From assembly GCA_021209875.1 (NCBI GenBank), contig JAGYVD010000004.1, positions 4,067,001-4,131,000 of the forward strand: a DNA stretch of 64,000 bases, written 5' to 3'. The translations under genes and the position numbers were made by a program. How positions within the stretch are numbered: position 1 is the first letter of the stretch; every line of letters begins with the position of its first letter. This document shows positions 35,223-48,764 of this stretch, piece by piece. The stretch is from Rosellinia necatrix (Eukaryota > Ascomycota > Sordariomycetes > Xylariales > Xylariaceae). A model generated the notes under the pieces. The model worked only from the letters and a program-made list of their open reading frames with translations. It was not told the origin of the DNA and made no database searches.

Positions 35223-37432
35223 TTAATTTGTATGCCCATAAGGTGGGGAGTTTTGTGACGAACTCGACGTCTGAGGGACCTGCGATAAGCTGAACGAGCT
35301 GCGTTTGCGCTTTAAGCCGGTACCAGATCCGCCCAACCCGTCTTGCGAATGCTCGTCTACTTTGTCGTTCGGCCCCTGAATCTGGCTAATCGCTAAGGGC
35401 CCTCCGTTGAATGTATCCCGCATTGGCGTTCTGGAGCTCGAGCCAGCTATATTTCCATGTAATGCCTGGGTAAAATCATGTGGAGGTGCGATTGGCGCAC
35501 TCATGTGCGGTATCGAATAATCTTGGATAGAACTCCTTATGCTAGGTGTTCTTGAAAGCGAAAAATCGATGGGTGCAGTCAAAGGGGCCGAAGGAAAACT
35601 CATCGAATAGCTTGATGAAGTACCATATGGGGTGGTGTTAGCTGCTCGAGGGGTTGACGAATGACTAGGGGACTGAAGGCTATGACCAGATGAGAAAGAG
35701 CGGTATTGGTGTCTTAAGTCGAGGCCAAGCGGTAGGCTGGCCGAAGCCGCTCGTAGACGAGACCGGGTTTGCGACGGTTGTTGGAGGCTTGAGTAGTTGA
35801 TGTTTGTTGATGGCTGCAGTCCAGAGGCTGCTATCTAGTTAGCGAGGCGACATGACATATTCTAAAAGTATCTATCTCACTCGTGTATGAGCCTGTATCA
35901 TAGCCCAATGTACCCCCAGCGCTACTTCCAATCGGGTCTGACTGGTAGACTGATGTATGCCTCCCAGTTCCTCCGGGGCTGTTGCTACTGCTAGAATAGG
36001 CTGTGTAATCAATGGAATCGCCTTTCCATACCATGTGTGCTCGGAGTGGTGAGTGCAAGGTATCGGATCTTGGCCTTGACATCGTTTCCCGAAGAGACAG
36101 GGGCTGGATAGGGCGGATATGTTGCCGCGATGGGGAGTGTAACGAAGCTCCTGCATCTATATTATTTTGCCTCCCATAGGGCATCGATGCTCTAGATGGC
36201 CCTCCAATCGTATTTGTCAAGTGGCCCGAATAATAGGCCCTGTCATTAGTCGATGGTGAGTGGGGGGACAGGATATCTGGGTTGCTCATTGTTCCCGAGG
36301 GTGTAAAACCGATGCTACCAAACCCAGGACTGAGTCCTGTTGAAGAAAGATGGTCGTCGCCGTCTCGCCGTATGGTTTCTAGTAGTAAAGGCCGTCCAAT
36401 ATGGTTGGCGTAGGAAGATGGTTCGAAATCTACGGGAGGCGTAATAGGCCCCCCTAAAGCATGAACTGCTCCGTAAGGAGAGTGCAGCGCTTGGACATTA
36501 TCGAAGCCGTCGGGTACGGCGCGCATCTTGATCAGTTGGTGTCGGTCGTCAGCATTCATACGCTTGATTTTTGCTCTCCTGTAAATAGTTAGAATTGCTG
36601 TGGTTGGAGGTTGCCGAACCGCACTCACCGGTTCTGGAACCAGACTTGAACCTGCCTAGGGCTCAGGCCTGGGATCTGGCGGGATAATCTCTCTCGGTGG
36701 GCCGCGTCAGGATGGGGTTGTTTTACAAACTCGGTCGTGAGGAACCGTGTTTGTTGGTGCGTAAGTCTGCAAGGAGTCAGTTGTGCTCGGAAGGCTGGGG
36801 TATCACTCGTACCGAAATCGCTTCTGCTTCCTCCGAGCGGCCGTCCGTTCGGCAGCGGTTTGGGGTTGGTTGGGCGCTTCATCCTCGCCATCGCCTTCCC
36901 CATCTCCATCTCCCTCTATCATATCATCATCTTCTACAACCTCGTCGTCCTCCTCCTCCTTACCTGGGATAGACTCTTCGTTAACACCCACGGGGAGGTT
37001 AGATGAGGGGTTCTGGCCTGTCGACAGCACAGAACCAGACGGGTTTGGTTCAATCGTAAGTTGCGTGGTTTCGGTGGTTGTGAGGGTTTCCTCGGGAGCA
37101 GTTTCTGTCTTGATAGTAAAAGCGGTCCCTGGAGTGCTTTGTTGATCTTGGGTCGCGGGCTCAGTTTTAGGCTGCCGTAGGCCTAAGGGATCGAGAGCGC
37201 GATGGTGATTCGCCGGAGAGCTTATAGAACTTGTACTGGCTTGTCCATGTGTATCTAGATTGCTACTTTGGGCACCCGAGGAACGTTGCTGGGATGCAGC
37301 ATCATGGTCATTGCCAGAATTTGATGTCTGTTCGAAGGGCTGTCCGAAGATGCTGCTTTCCGCGGGGGGGAGAAACGAATAATGTCCTTGCCAATCAGGC
37401 TGTGTGGAGAGCGAGCCGTCGTAGCTGGACAT
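35223..37432 (-). CDS. Homeodomain transcription factor
   Basis: Four exons (37432-36813, 36766-36629, 36578-35881, 35830-35223) give 687 residues. The upstream frame opens only at a TTG, so the ATG at 37432 (MSSYDGSLSTQ) is chosen. An acidic stretch (EEEDDEVVEDDDMIEGDGDG) precedes the basic KQKRFR. The homeodomain at about residues 199-260 spans two introns: LTHQQTRFLTTEFVKQPHPD, then HRERLSRQIPGLSPRQVQVW, then FQNRRAKIKR. The helix-3 core WFQNRRAK has the invariant Trp, Phe, Asn and Arg. The rest is Ser/Pro/Thr-rich and disordered, with a KRKRSS basic patch near the end. It should be a nuclear DNA-binding regulator. Fungal homeodomain factors often control development, but the target here is unknown. 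The last intron has a TAGCAG tandem acceptor. Confidence 0.88.
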
Positions 37433-40400
37433 ACGTGGACTGGTGGACTTTTCGAAAGCAGTCTTGAATTTGCTTGACCAGTGGCTTTGCTCCGTTTCGA
37501 AGCACCTAGAAACGAGCATTTGGAAATATTTTCGTGTAAAGACCTGATTTGGTGTGATGTTTTGGTTTTGCTGTCTCGCACGCCAGCCTTGTGATGCGTA
37601 TTGCTGCGACAACAATGGTCGAGACAAATAGCTGTGGGATGCGAATCAGGCTGCAAACTGTGCCGAAAACCCAACCGGTCCGGTGTCGAAAATAAAACCG
37701 TTTCGACGATCTAGATACGTAGCGTCAAGGTAGGAAGTATCAAAGCCGTCGTACCCTAATTACCGCTGCGTCGACCGTGACTGAACCTGGGTAATGCCAC
37801 GCTTGTTATAGCGTAGTCCTGCGAGGTTAAAAGGCTGTTTCTTCAGATCCAGAGTTCGCCCGGTATGAACTAAAAAGATGGCCCAGCCAGATATCCCCCT
37901 AAGAGTAAGTCGTCAAAGACGATGTTCTGTCCGTGTCGATCTATCCCATAAACGAGGGCGGTACCAGAAGAAATAGGTTGGGTTAGGGCAAGAGCTTCAT
38001 GGGGCGAGACTGGTTATTGTCGAACGAGAGTTTAACTAGGCTAAGGAGAAAAGATAAAAGACGAAGCTACTGGGAGGGTAAACGATAGATATGTAGCTCA
38101 GATGGAACGGATGTTGGTGAAGCTTGTTGCTAGGTTCGGGTCGGGTTACGTATAAAATGTAGACCTCGAACGATGCTTGGACTAGTGGGGTCGATCGCCT
38201 CAAAACGTCCAGACGGTGGCAGGCCCAGCGTTATGTATGGATGGGGCCTTGGAGGTTACCCGTGGTTGCAGTAGAGGCACTCTTACGGGGGAGTCCCTTG
38301 CTCTCTGAAGGCGACAGGAGGTGGGATTAATACCGGTACCGCATATCCTCACGGAGAAATGCGTAGGGAGGACCCGGACACAGAGCAGGGGCGCCACGCG
38401 CTGCGACTACCATGGAGAATGGCCAAAGGCCGCCGTGGTGATTCTTTTTGGGTTAGCCTGGGCTGCTTGATACGGTATTGACCAAAAACGGTAGCGGTAT
38501 TGGGAAGAGACTGGAGTAATGACGTTCTAAGGCCAGGTGCCCCGAGAGAACCACACGGTATTTGGGCTCGCCAAGGTCACAGTGAAGATACCATGTATGG
38601 GGACAGCTGAGCCACACGCCCCGTGTCTTCAACGACAGCGCGAGAGATCGCCTCCGAATTCCAGCAGCATCGAGGTGTCTGGTTCTCGGCTGAATGGCTA
38701 ATGCCGTGTCATGGTAGTATGCCTAAGGGCCAACAGGAAGACCCTTGCCGGCACGGCCCCCAAGCGACCAGAACGTCAACCGGAGCTAGGAAGCACTACG
38801 TGGGAGGGACAAGGTACCTCGAGGCGTGGGACCTAGACCCAATGAAGAGGTTCTCTAGGTTGGCGTGACTATAGTTCTGTAACTCTGATACGCCTGTCTG
38901 ACGAGGTTTTTCTATCCACCTCACACCAGGAGGGGCTATTGGAAATACATCTTAACAGTACGTGAAGACAAGTATAACACATGGGCTGGGACAACCATGC
39001 GGCACTCATTGGCTGGCCATGATATGAGGTGGGCAGAGATAGCGGATGAACGCATAACTGTAGTTGAGTGCTGATGACATGAGCCAATAGAGACATGGAG
39101 ACCCAGGTGGGTGTGCAAATCTGAATCTGCGGGGATGGCCTCAATACCTTTGCTTAGGATCACATCCGAATCGGTGGCAGGGCAGGCATGGCATGCAAGT
39201 GGAGTAGGCTACGAAATGCGCAAGGGGCGTTTGTTGATTTGTGATGGCCAACCAGTAACCCCAGAAGCGGCCATAGATCACAAAGATCTTCCATAGCAGA
39301 CAGCCGGTACGCGCCTGGTCAAGGGACACACTGAACTGAACGCGTTTGGAGGATACAGAGGAATACCCCGTGCCGGTGCTACGTAGGATAGGGCCGCAAT
39401 GTTTATGCTTACTAGGACATCTGCGGTATCCCAGCCTCAAAGTTTGTTTAGTGAATCGAACGTCAGCGCCTCTCTTTTTGGCGTTGTGCAAAAAAGAACG
39501 AGGGTAGGAAGGAGCCCTTCTCGGCTCACACGCCGGATGAGTTGTCTCGTGACGAGACCGTATTGTCAACACGGAAGATATTCGGCGATCTAGTACACTA
39601 AAAGAACAAAACAGCCTACTGTGGCAGCAGGGCTATAGCTGCGCATAGTTAGTAGTTCCAGGCACTGAGAAGGGTTCGTGGCAAGTTGCTCCGAAGAGCC
39701 GTAGCCTGATATGATGTGTTACCAGCGGAGCTTAGTGGGGCTTGGTGTGACGGCATCAAATAGCCAGGTCCTTCGTCATTTGCATGCAAGTAGTGAGGTA
39801 TACTTAGTTGTATCGTTGCAGCGAGTGTTCAGGCCTCTGGCCTTACCTCTGGCCTCATCATGGTCGGTCCCGCACCACGAGCCGTACCGAAAAAAAGAAG
39901 GAAAGATGAGGGACTGCGGGTGGAGTATTCAGCACTCTCATCAAGATGCTTGGATGGTGAGATGATTCGATGATGGAGCTCAGGACAGGGACCGGGTCCT
40001 GTGTGGGAGATGAGATGTTATGTGCACAAAGAAAACGCCGCCTTAGTCCCGGCACTGCAGAGAGAGAGGAGGGATGGTAGCAGTTGTCGGCGCTAGCAGC
40101 GAGCAGTGCAGCAGTATCGGGACGCCATCGGGATGCCCCAAGAAAAAGTTCAAAGGAACCTCAACGGCCGGCTCTGCGAAATCCATACATAGCCTGGATT
40201 GAAATTTCGGGAGGTGGGTATAGCGCCAAGAAGTGCCGACGGAATATACCTCTGCAACAAGGGTGTCATCAGCCCGCTATGGTTTCATCAGGGGTCGAGG
40301 GCAATCCGTAGGCTCAATTGACATGGGTCGAATGGGGACACACCATCGGTACTCTAACGTCGTCAGCCACCGTCCAGACTCGCCCTACAGCTCAAACAGA

Positions 40401-41149
40401 CGGGAGATTGTGTTGACGTCCGTGGTTTTGTGCGCTTGTGAGACATGTTCATGATGCCAAGGTTTTGCTGCGAATTAGCACCGGACTCCAATCTCGGGAC
40501 CAGGAAGAATACGCAGAGGAGCTCGACCTCGCCCGAGAGGGTCATGAGCAGAAGGCGAGAGAGGGCCCCTTGGAGATCACCAGACAGCTGCCTCCCTGCG
40601 GCCGACTGTCTCATAGTCAGCGGAACACGAGGGAGGAAAGCTAGGGCTGAGGGCCGACGTGCTGAAGAAATCATCATCACGCCAGCACTGTGCCGTAGAG
40701 GCGGACGATACGGCCTGGCTGTCGCGGCATGCCAAGGGCCCCAAGCATCTTCAGAGTCGACATCCCGTGGTGTGGCTTGACCCCGTTCTCTACCGCATCC
40801 TGGCCAAATCGTGCTATAGTCACAGGAGATATGACAGAATGAGGGGTATATACCTGAGTATAGGGCAAATGGCACTTCCCCATGGCCCATTGCCGTGATG
40901 GAAAGGGTGCGTTGGGACGCCGTCGATCAACCATCCATTTGATCGACAGTATGGGTTGTTTCCCCATTGGGACCATCCGCCGCAATCGCCGCGAGAGTCT
41001 AGTGTGCAATGGAAGTATGTGAGAAGGACGGATCGGTTCTAGGTGGTTGTGGCGAGATGGGCGGGAGCAGAGCGGGAGGATGAGAGTCAGTCACTGGGCG
41101 GGCAGTGGGCGGCGGGCGGCGGGCGACGAGCAGGTAAGTTGGTACTGTA

Positions 41150-41345
41150 CACTAGGTAGGTGGGATAGGTCTAGGTAGGTATGTAAACATGGTCTGACCG
41201 CCTCGAAACAGCGCCATCCATGGTAGGAACAGTGCTTGTAGGTGGGCGGGGTCATGGTGACCTCGGACTCATTGTCGGGGCCTGCATACACTACCTGCCT
41301 AGCAGGTAGGCAGTACATGGTATGTACTTATAGGCTATGGGCGTA
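41150..41345. repeat. TAGGTAGG/CCTACCTA palindrome cluster
   Basis: ACTAGGTAGGTGGGATAGGT and CTACCTGCCTAGCAGGTAGG-like words form imperfect inverted repeats in two blocks. It is the same dispersed motif family as at 7023. Confidence 0.55.
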
Positions 41346-42228
41346 CACTGTCCATCCCAGGTACTTGCGCACCTAACAGTAGGTACCCCGTCAGATCTGC
41401 GATAAGGCATGTGCGGCCTCGATAGGAGGGACCTGGTGTTAGTTATATCGGATCGTTGTCAAGTGGACCCGCCTGCTGCGGTACCTGCATATCGGTGTAT
41501 CGGCTGGCTTCTCCGGAAGGCGAACATGGGTGATGGAACTACGTGCATGAATGGGAATGTTTGCGTGAATGGGTACGATATGTAGGCAAGGTGCGCAGAG
41601 AAAAAGTACGATGTAAAATTTCGGACTTGGTCTCATGGCATATGCGTCAACGGGGCATATCACGCTCTCAAAATCGTCAGACTATAGAGGTATTGGCACG
41701 GTTGCTTCATTGGACTACCTAACTGCCCTGATCTCGCCAGCGGTGAATACAGTATACACTACTTACTACCTCTGTTGGTCATGTTGTCGAATTATAATCT
41801 ATAGTTATGCACACGGTATTCTTCACGTAACAGTATTTAGACTAGATAGACGATATAGGTGTATATCTAGGTATTGATTGGTAGATCGCTGGGTGATATG
41901 TAGATCTTAACGGGAGGCTTTTAATTGCATGGGCAAAGTTGCCCTTGAGCGGCGTTGTGGATTCTCTCACTTAAGTACGATACCTTTTCGCACACTTTGA
42001 TTTGGCCTGTACAGGGCGAGGTATAATTCTTCTTTTATAAGAAAACTAAGCTAGATACTAATATTCATAGGGCTAATGAAAATCTGTTCATTGGGTGTCT
42101 TCCCCAGATCCGAGTAGATCGTAGGGCTCATGTCGTGGCGATGGCGAGATGGGCAACCACCATATCCTACAACGGCTTGTTGGCTGGCCTAAAGATTTGA
42201 AGAAGAAAAGTTTAACAGCGACACATTA

Positions 42229-42230
<2 letters not shown>

Positions 42231-42254
<24 letters not shown>
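42231..42254. repeat. 24-base poly(A) run
   Basis: Twenty-four consecutive A residues are followed by GAAGAAGAAG. It could be simple-sequence growth or the tail of an old retroposed copy. No coding remnant lies immediately upstream on the plus strand. Confidence 0.8.
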
Positions 42255-42259
<5 letters not shown>

Positions 42260-42811
42260 AGAAGAAGGAGAGCGGTCCAATCGGAACGTAGAAAAAATTT
42301 CTCAGCAACCTTGGAAGGCTTCAGGTACTGGCCAACGTCGCTACCAGCCCAGTGCAAGTAACTATGTGCAAGTATCTTGGGCTGGCGGTTTGGCGACCAG
42401 TCAGAACAATGGCCCAGGCGCGTGCCCAGGCGAGTAAATTCGTCATGAACGTGGTTGTGGATACTATGCAATTAACGATTGTCTAGTGTCTGCGCGTCAA
42501 CTGCCGATAGAACCACTCGAAACACCAGATAATCTAACAGTAGTTGCTACTAGGTCCTTACATATATAGAAACAAAATCGGGTCACTTTAATACTAGCGC
42601 ACGAGGTAAGTACTTAGCATATATTACCCACGTACAGCTACATATCATATAGTTAATCACGAACCACAGATGGTTGATTTTATCTTCCTCAGTAGTTAGT
42701 TGTATGTACATCTTATAATAAGGGAAACAGATTTCGTCTACTACTATTCACCCCTAACTCCCCCTCTTGCTAAAAGACGCTGATAGCCAGATCTAATACC
42801 ATCATAACACC

Positions 42812-42925
42812 CAGGTACACTAGGTACCTATCTAAAGAGAGTGACCCTGGACAAATATGTACAACATGTGCATAACATAGGCGCCTAGGTACAATAGGTA
42901 CGAGGTATCCAGGTACCTAGGTATT
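42812..42925. repeat. CCTAGGTA palindrome cluster
   Basis: CACTAGGTACCTA, GCGCCTAGGTACAATAGGTA and CCAGGTACCTAGGTATTTA occur within about 115 bases. It is another copy of the dispersed intergenic palindrome. Confidence 0.6.
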
Positions 42926-45900
42926 TAGCACGGGGTTTTTTGCCTGGAAGTCATATGGTAGTTCAATATGTATCCATATATGCCCGTAAAAATAGCTACC
43001 ACCAAGCCCGTCCCGGAAGCTAGTTACCACGATGTACCTACTCTACTGTAAGGGAGCCCGAAGCTTCATTGGACGGTAGGCACCTGACGGACTTAAGAAA
43101 AATGATGGGCTGCAAGGATTGGGTAGCTAAGTTACCTACCTAGCATTCTCTGACAGCGATACGGCATGTCTGACATTCATGTGCGGTTTCAGAGACATCG
43201 TGAAATACTGTAAGGAAGCAAAAGTTCCACCAAGCAGACGGTGCCGTTTTTTTGTTTTTTTTTTTTTCCCCGTTCTCCCACCCCGTTCCTCTTGTCTTCG
43301 TTCTCCCCTTGTCGCGGTGGAAATCCCTTGCACATACATATATGTACATGGCGCGATGTGCAGATCCCACCATAACAGCGTCAATGCTACCAATAACAAC
43401 ACAAAATACAACTCAAGAGGTGGCTTTCGTAATATACCTACCTAGGTTGTGTAACGGCCGTGAGCCTAATCTCTCACAACCTCGAAAAAATCAAGCCAGA
43501 TATTTTCCTTCATGTCCATTGATACTAGGTGGGAGGATTGGGGTCACTTCTGCCCATGGATGGAATAGATGTAGGCACCACCGCCTTGTGGAATCGCGGC
43601 ATGTGCCCTGGTTCGCTCATAAAGCAGCATTGGGTAAGTATCTATCCGAGTACCGGAGTGGTCTATGCATGTAAAGATCGCTTTTATGCAACTAAGTGGA
43701 CTAACCACACCACCCAGAGGACATGTAGGTCCTGCCTACCTGTGGCTTGAGCAAGCGGGTACTAGATAACTACCTACTTAAGTACCTAGCTAGGTAATTT
43801 TACGTACTTAGAGGGGGGGAGAGGGGGGGTAGGTAGTAACTCGGATAAGAGGCACTGTAACCCTACTAAGCCCAGGCACCTCTTAGGCGGACTTGTCCTC
43901 GGCGGACTGCCCTTGCGTCAAGCACCCAAGTTCACTCACTCACTCACTTACCTTTACCTACAGGTAGGTAACTGTCATGTGCAGACTGGGCTAGGTCGTG
44001 TGCGTTGGATCTATCCAAAGTATCCAAAGTATGTCCTAGGTAGCATGCTGCACGCATTCAGCGGCACTCGCACTGCTCAGTAAGACACACCATCCCGGCC
44101 TGAGAGACATCGAGTGGGAAGGTGGTGGAAGTCGGGAGACGCGCTTCGTGGTGCTCCAGGTCCCCTCGACGGCGTCCGACGACATTCGATGGCCAGCCAA
44201 AAATACACCCATCATCTCATTGTCCCATCATCCTAGTGGATTTCTTCCTTGTGCCCTTCCTTGTGCCTTGGCGATCGTCGTCGTCGCCGTCGTCGTCATG
44301 GCCCCATGGCTTGTCGCAGACAAGCCCCTAAAACACCGCAATTTGCCATTTTGCATTTTGCGTGTCTTGTTCGTCGATACGCAGCGCATGGCCAGGCCGC
44401 ATGAGCCGGTGCCCATCGAGGCGAGCAGAGACACAGTAGACGCGACGGCAAAAACCCTTATGTAGCTCCAGGCACACGGTTACTACCTGTCTAACCCTCA
44501 CGTGTATACGGGATCCTCGGCAGTGGCCAGCCTGCTTGCTGCTTGTTGCTTGCTGCTCGCTGCTCGCTGCCCAGAGGTGTGCTGTCAGACTCATGCCTCT
44601 CCCAACGCACGTACACTACCAAGCGCTGCTAGGGTAGCCTATCTAGGGAATGGGAGGTATCAGGGTTGGTGGTCTACGGCATTAATGTAGCGCGGCACGA
44701 CTGGCTGTGGGTATTCTTGCCGCTACCGCCGTCTGCTGGATGTAACCTCAGACGCTGCATCGGCTGTGCAGAGCGGCTTCTAGACGCCCTGGCTCCCCGC
44801 TCACCCATAACAATCGCAACAGCCACCTCTCCTCCAGAATGCCCAGAGAGCTAGCTAGGCTAAATCTCTACTCCCACCGTCTCACGCCTTCGTGCCAGGC
44901 CTACATACTACATACCTACGTAGTTACCCCTACCCGTCCCAGAGTCCTTATCCCTTCTTTCTATAACCTGCGATGACGCTACGGCCGTTGTCATGCTATG
45001 GGCAAAGCTGGGGTCATCGTGCCTGCATATTTACGCAGCGCCGTCCTCGTTGGGCAGGTTCATCCGTCATTCAATCGCTCTCGATGGGCTACGTGTCGTG
45101 CACATGGGCCTGTCGCAGAAACTGCAGCCTCTCAAGCAGGGGTCCATCTCAAGCTGATCGCGACCGATCGGGTTTTCTTGGCTACGGGTTCTCCAGACAG
45201 GATGCATTTCCCTGGCAGGCATGTTATGCGAGGAATAACCAGGGCTCAACGGTTAAGCGGGATCGCCGCCAGCCACAATGCAACCTTACAAGGCGAAAGG
45301 ACCTACGCTGTGCTACAGGGCACGCTACCTAGATCAAATTTTGCTTCGCAAAACCGAACACTTGATTAATCTTTAAGGCCCTGGTTGTTTTGAAGAAATC
45401 TTAGGTTATGAAATCAGCATGGTATCGATGTTGACATAGTATCGTACAGTGTTTGACCGAGCGCTTCGCCAGAAAGAAAGGGAAAAAAACTAATCAAGAA
45501 GCATTTGAGACTGTAGCTGAGAGCGAGCTTAATAGCTCATATACTCTATTTATTCGACCGATCTTACGGGACGGCCCAGAGTCTACATTACAGCTTACCA
45601 TTCAAGGATGGCGGGCAAACCCCCGGTGCGGACATCCGCATGACATCAAGATATACCCATCGTTTTCAAACTCAATGTTACATCAGGGCAGAAGATGCCG
45701 TTGACAGCCCTATCTTTCTTCAGGAAAGTCCAGTGCGGGTTAACGCCTGTTACCAGGTCTAGTGATGTCAGCGCGCTTTTCAGATAGTCGCCAATGCTGT
45801 GTGGCTAGTTAGTTTTACCTTCCGAGCCTCCAGTTACGGATTCTTGTGGCTGTCGCCTAAAAGTCATTCTCGGTAATATTCACCAGCACGGGTATACTCG

Positions 45901-47708
45901 CGTGATACAGTCAAACGTTTGTTTATGAGATCCCGATATTCTAGCCCTCCGTGCAAGTTGGTGAGGTTCCCGATATTCTCTTGCCCACCTCTGATAGACT
46001 ACGCTATATGCCGTACTTGTTCCTCCCGACATGAATGGCGGCCAGGTTACCTGCATGGGGTTCTAGCACGTGTGCTTCGTGGAATCGTTATTTGTCGTAC
46101 TATATTCCAGGATGTCACATCGCGGTTACCTTTCTAACATCTGCTTCCGATAAGATCCCATCTCGCCGTCTTCTTACCTCCGCAAGAAGATTATCACTTG
46201 CAAATTTCCACGGCCACCATAAACATGGCTTGGCCACAGCTGGCACATAACGAGTGGCCTCGGTGAAGCGACTCCGATGCCTCACGAGGATCTCTGTAGG
46301 ATTTCGGGTTGTCCAGATAATCGCAGATGCGGAGAGCCTTCGTCTGTTTCTAGCATGGAAAGTATCGGGCCGATGGCACCTTGAGGATTTGACAAGTCCG
46401 TTTGAGAAGCTTGGCGCCAGCACAGCGCAAAGCTTGAACTACACCTACGATAGTCCCCGGTTGACCTAACGGTGCGACGGCTAAGGATATAACAGATCGG
46501 TTACCGCATCGGCTCTTGTTAGTTCGCCCGAAAATGTCACCGGGTCTCTAATACTCCCACGCTGGTGACTAAAACGTCGAAATACTATCCCGCTTGCGTT
46601 GTGACGGAAGAAGCGTTCGCCGTTTTGGGCTAAGCGGGCACGGGATGCGATCAGTATGCTGGCGGTTAATTCCACCACTACCAAGCGCTGCAAGACACAG
46701 CGTGGTAGCAATCCCGGAGTTAGTTGGGTGACTCTTAATTCGACGTCTGGGAGACTGACGGTTACATGCTGCCGACACTCCTATTCGTCGCTTCAAGTTT
46801 CACGCATCACATAGTAAGATGAGAGCTCGAGAGCGCCACACACAAATATTCCATCTGCCGCCCCGCATGGCCTGGATAGCACGCTCCTGTTTCTGGTATA
46901 CTTATGTATAGAACGAGGAGTAGGCAACACAGCAGAATGCGGGGGGCAAGCGATGCATACACGGGTCCCAACTAACTTTCATAGCTTTCTCACCGGGTGC
47001 CATGCCCGAACGCAGCACCTCCCTCCCTCCTCATCTAGAGCGCGCGAACTTCCCCCACGTCTTTCGAAGATCTGCGCCTCCTTTATGAAAGTGTAACGAT
47101 TAGTGAGGCGTTCTAAGGTTCATGCGGGCCATCGCGTCGCTCCTACACGAAGCATCGCATTGACACAGAATCCCAGCGATCCACAAGTGATGATGACCAA
47201 AGCCCTAAAGCGCGAACCTGTCAGCTGAATGGGCTCCAAATACTCGCTTCGTTCCTCCCGTCATCACGGTTTCACACAAACAGCGTTCGTTTCCCCAAGC
47301 TTACCACCTCTTCTGCCGTCTCGTCTTAGGGACGGAATAAGACCACCAGGTGACCTTACAATGCAATGCTATGGACCGCCCTCCTGGGCCCACGTGATGG
47401 GGAGGGGGAGTGAATCTCCGAGAATCCAGTCCTTCTTGTCGTGATGATGTTATACGTCAAAGCCTTTCCGTGTAATACAGGCGCAGATGTATAGGCCCGT
47501 TTTTAAGCCGATAGACCTGGCAGAAACGGACTCTGTGGTCTATGATGACCGGCTGGTGTATTGTTAGCTTGGTATTCACAGATATTAACCCCTATAATGC
47601 AGGGTCAACTATTAAGCGGCCGAGAGGAAGTAGAAAAACTTGGAAGTAGTCCGCTTGTTCCTCATCAACTTGTGACAGGCTGATTGCTAATTGAGCATAG
47701 GGATTTAT

Positions 47709-48497
47709 ATGAGGAGGCACATCAACACGAATGAATGCCGGTGCATCTCGGTTTACGTGTCTCCGGGTCTTGAAGCGCGTTTTGGAGTTATGTTGACGCG
47801 TCTCGAGCTCCGTTGCACCATCTGCGTGTCTGAACTAGAAGCCGTTCGAGTCCCCTTATCAAGATGGAGGTCATCTAGGTGTAAGCGATGAGTCAGTTAT
47901 TTATATTTATTCGAGTCGCAAATAATCCCTCTTATGTTTCAAAAGGATGCCAGTGGTTTGCGCTAGAGACTACTACCCAACACAGATTGCCGGAGGCTGT
48001 ATCCGATCCCGACTTTTCGAACACTTCGACAAGTTGTCAGTTGATATGAGGAGCTCATGTGTAGATTTTACGTTAAGGGCGAGGGAACTTGGGCGCTCGC
48101 CCTCCCGAGTTCCAACAGTCTTACGAATGCGTCTGGCTGATGATTCCTTGGCAACGGATACGTAGGATATAGTGCTGGGTTATTTTCTCAGACTGAACGC
48201 CGTATTAATCTAGCCCCTTATCATATTTGGGCTGTTACCACATGCGGCGCTTCGAAGAAACATACCGTCACAACTCGCGCTTACATGCAAAAAGATGATA
48301 TGAATTTCAGCCTCTGCGAGGTAGACGAATTCCAAATCTTATTTGCCACGCGAGTCGCGAGCGCCCAGCATGGTAAACAGCGCCCTTGGGAGCTAAACCA
48401 CACCTACGAAATATCCATACTCACCGATTTCGCCCAACACAATAATGAATCGGAATATGATTATACATTTCATGAAAGCGCCTACAGGGAGGACTAA
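47709..48497 (+). other. Protein-like open frames of unknown origin
   Basis: Three plus-strand frames (from 47709, 47947 and 48285) have balanced amino-acid composition and real ATGs. The first two can be joined in phase across a GTGTAA...AAAAG candidate intron. The third (MQKDDMNFSLCEVDEFQILF and onwards, 70 residues) ends at 48497. I recognise no family. They may be a small unknown gene, the relic of one, or chance. They lie about 270 bases from the 3' end of the degraded transporter. Confidence 0.2.
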
Positions 48498-48764
48498 TGC
48501 GTGTTATGCCTCTCAATAGTGTTTGCAATTAGATAGAGAAGTCTCTTATATTTTCACAACCAGCACGTCGCCACTGAACCGAATCTCATCTTTAGTTGTG
48601 TAGTCGTGTGCTGTACATTATGAATTATATCCATACCATATGTAGTTATTCGGTTAAAAGCCAATATAACAACCTTCTTTCCATTACTATCTCTTCTTAC
48701 CGTACCGGAACAGCATTCCTAACATGGATGACAAGCAGGGTTGAATGACATTCACCCAAAGGTT

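Larger units (their letters stand above)
37433..48764. other. Gene-poor stretch, 11.3 kb
   Basis: No recognised gene. The left end contains the homeobox promoter and leader. TACCTAGGTA-type words cluster at 41150-41345, 42810-42930, 43132-43142, 43434-43446 and 43765-43805. There is a 24-base A run at 42231-42254. Frames at 46115-46423 (minus) and 47709-48497 (plus) have somewhat protein-like composition but match nothing I know and could be gene relics. No transposon ends were recognised. Confidence 0.45.

Noticed and set aside
40363..41009. Overlapping open frames on both strands
   Set aside because: Four or five frames of similar length overlap here with no motif, which is the pattern of chance frames in balanced-composition DNA.
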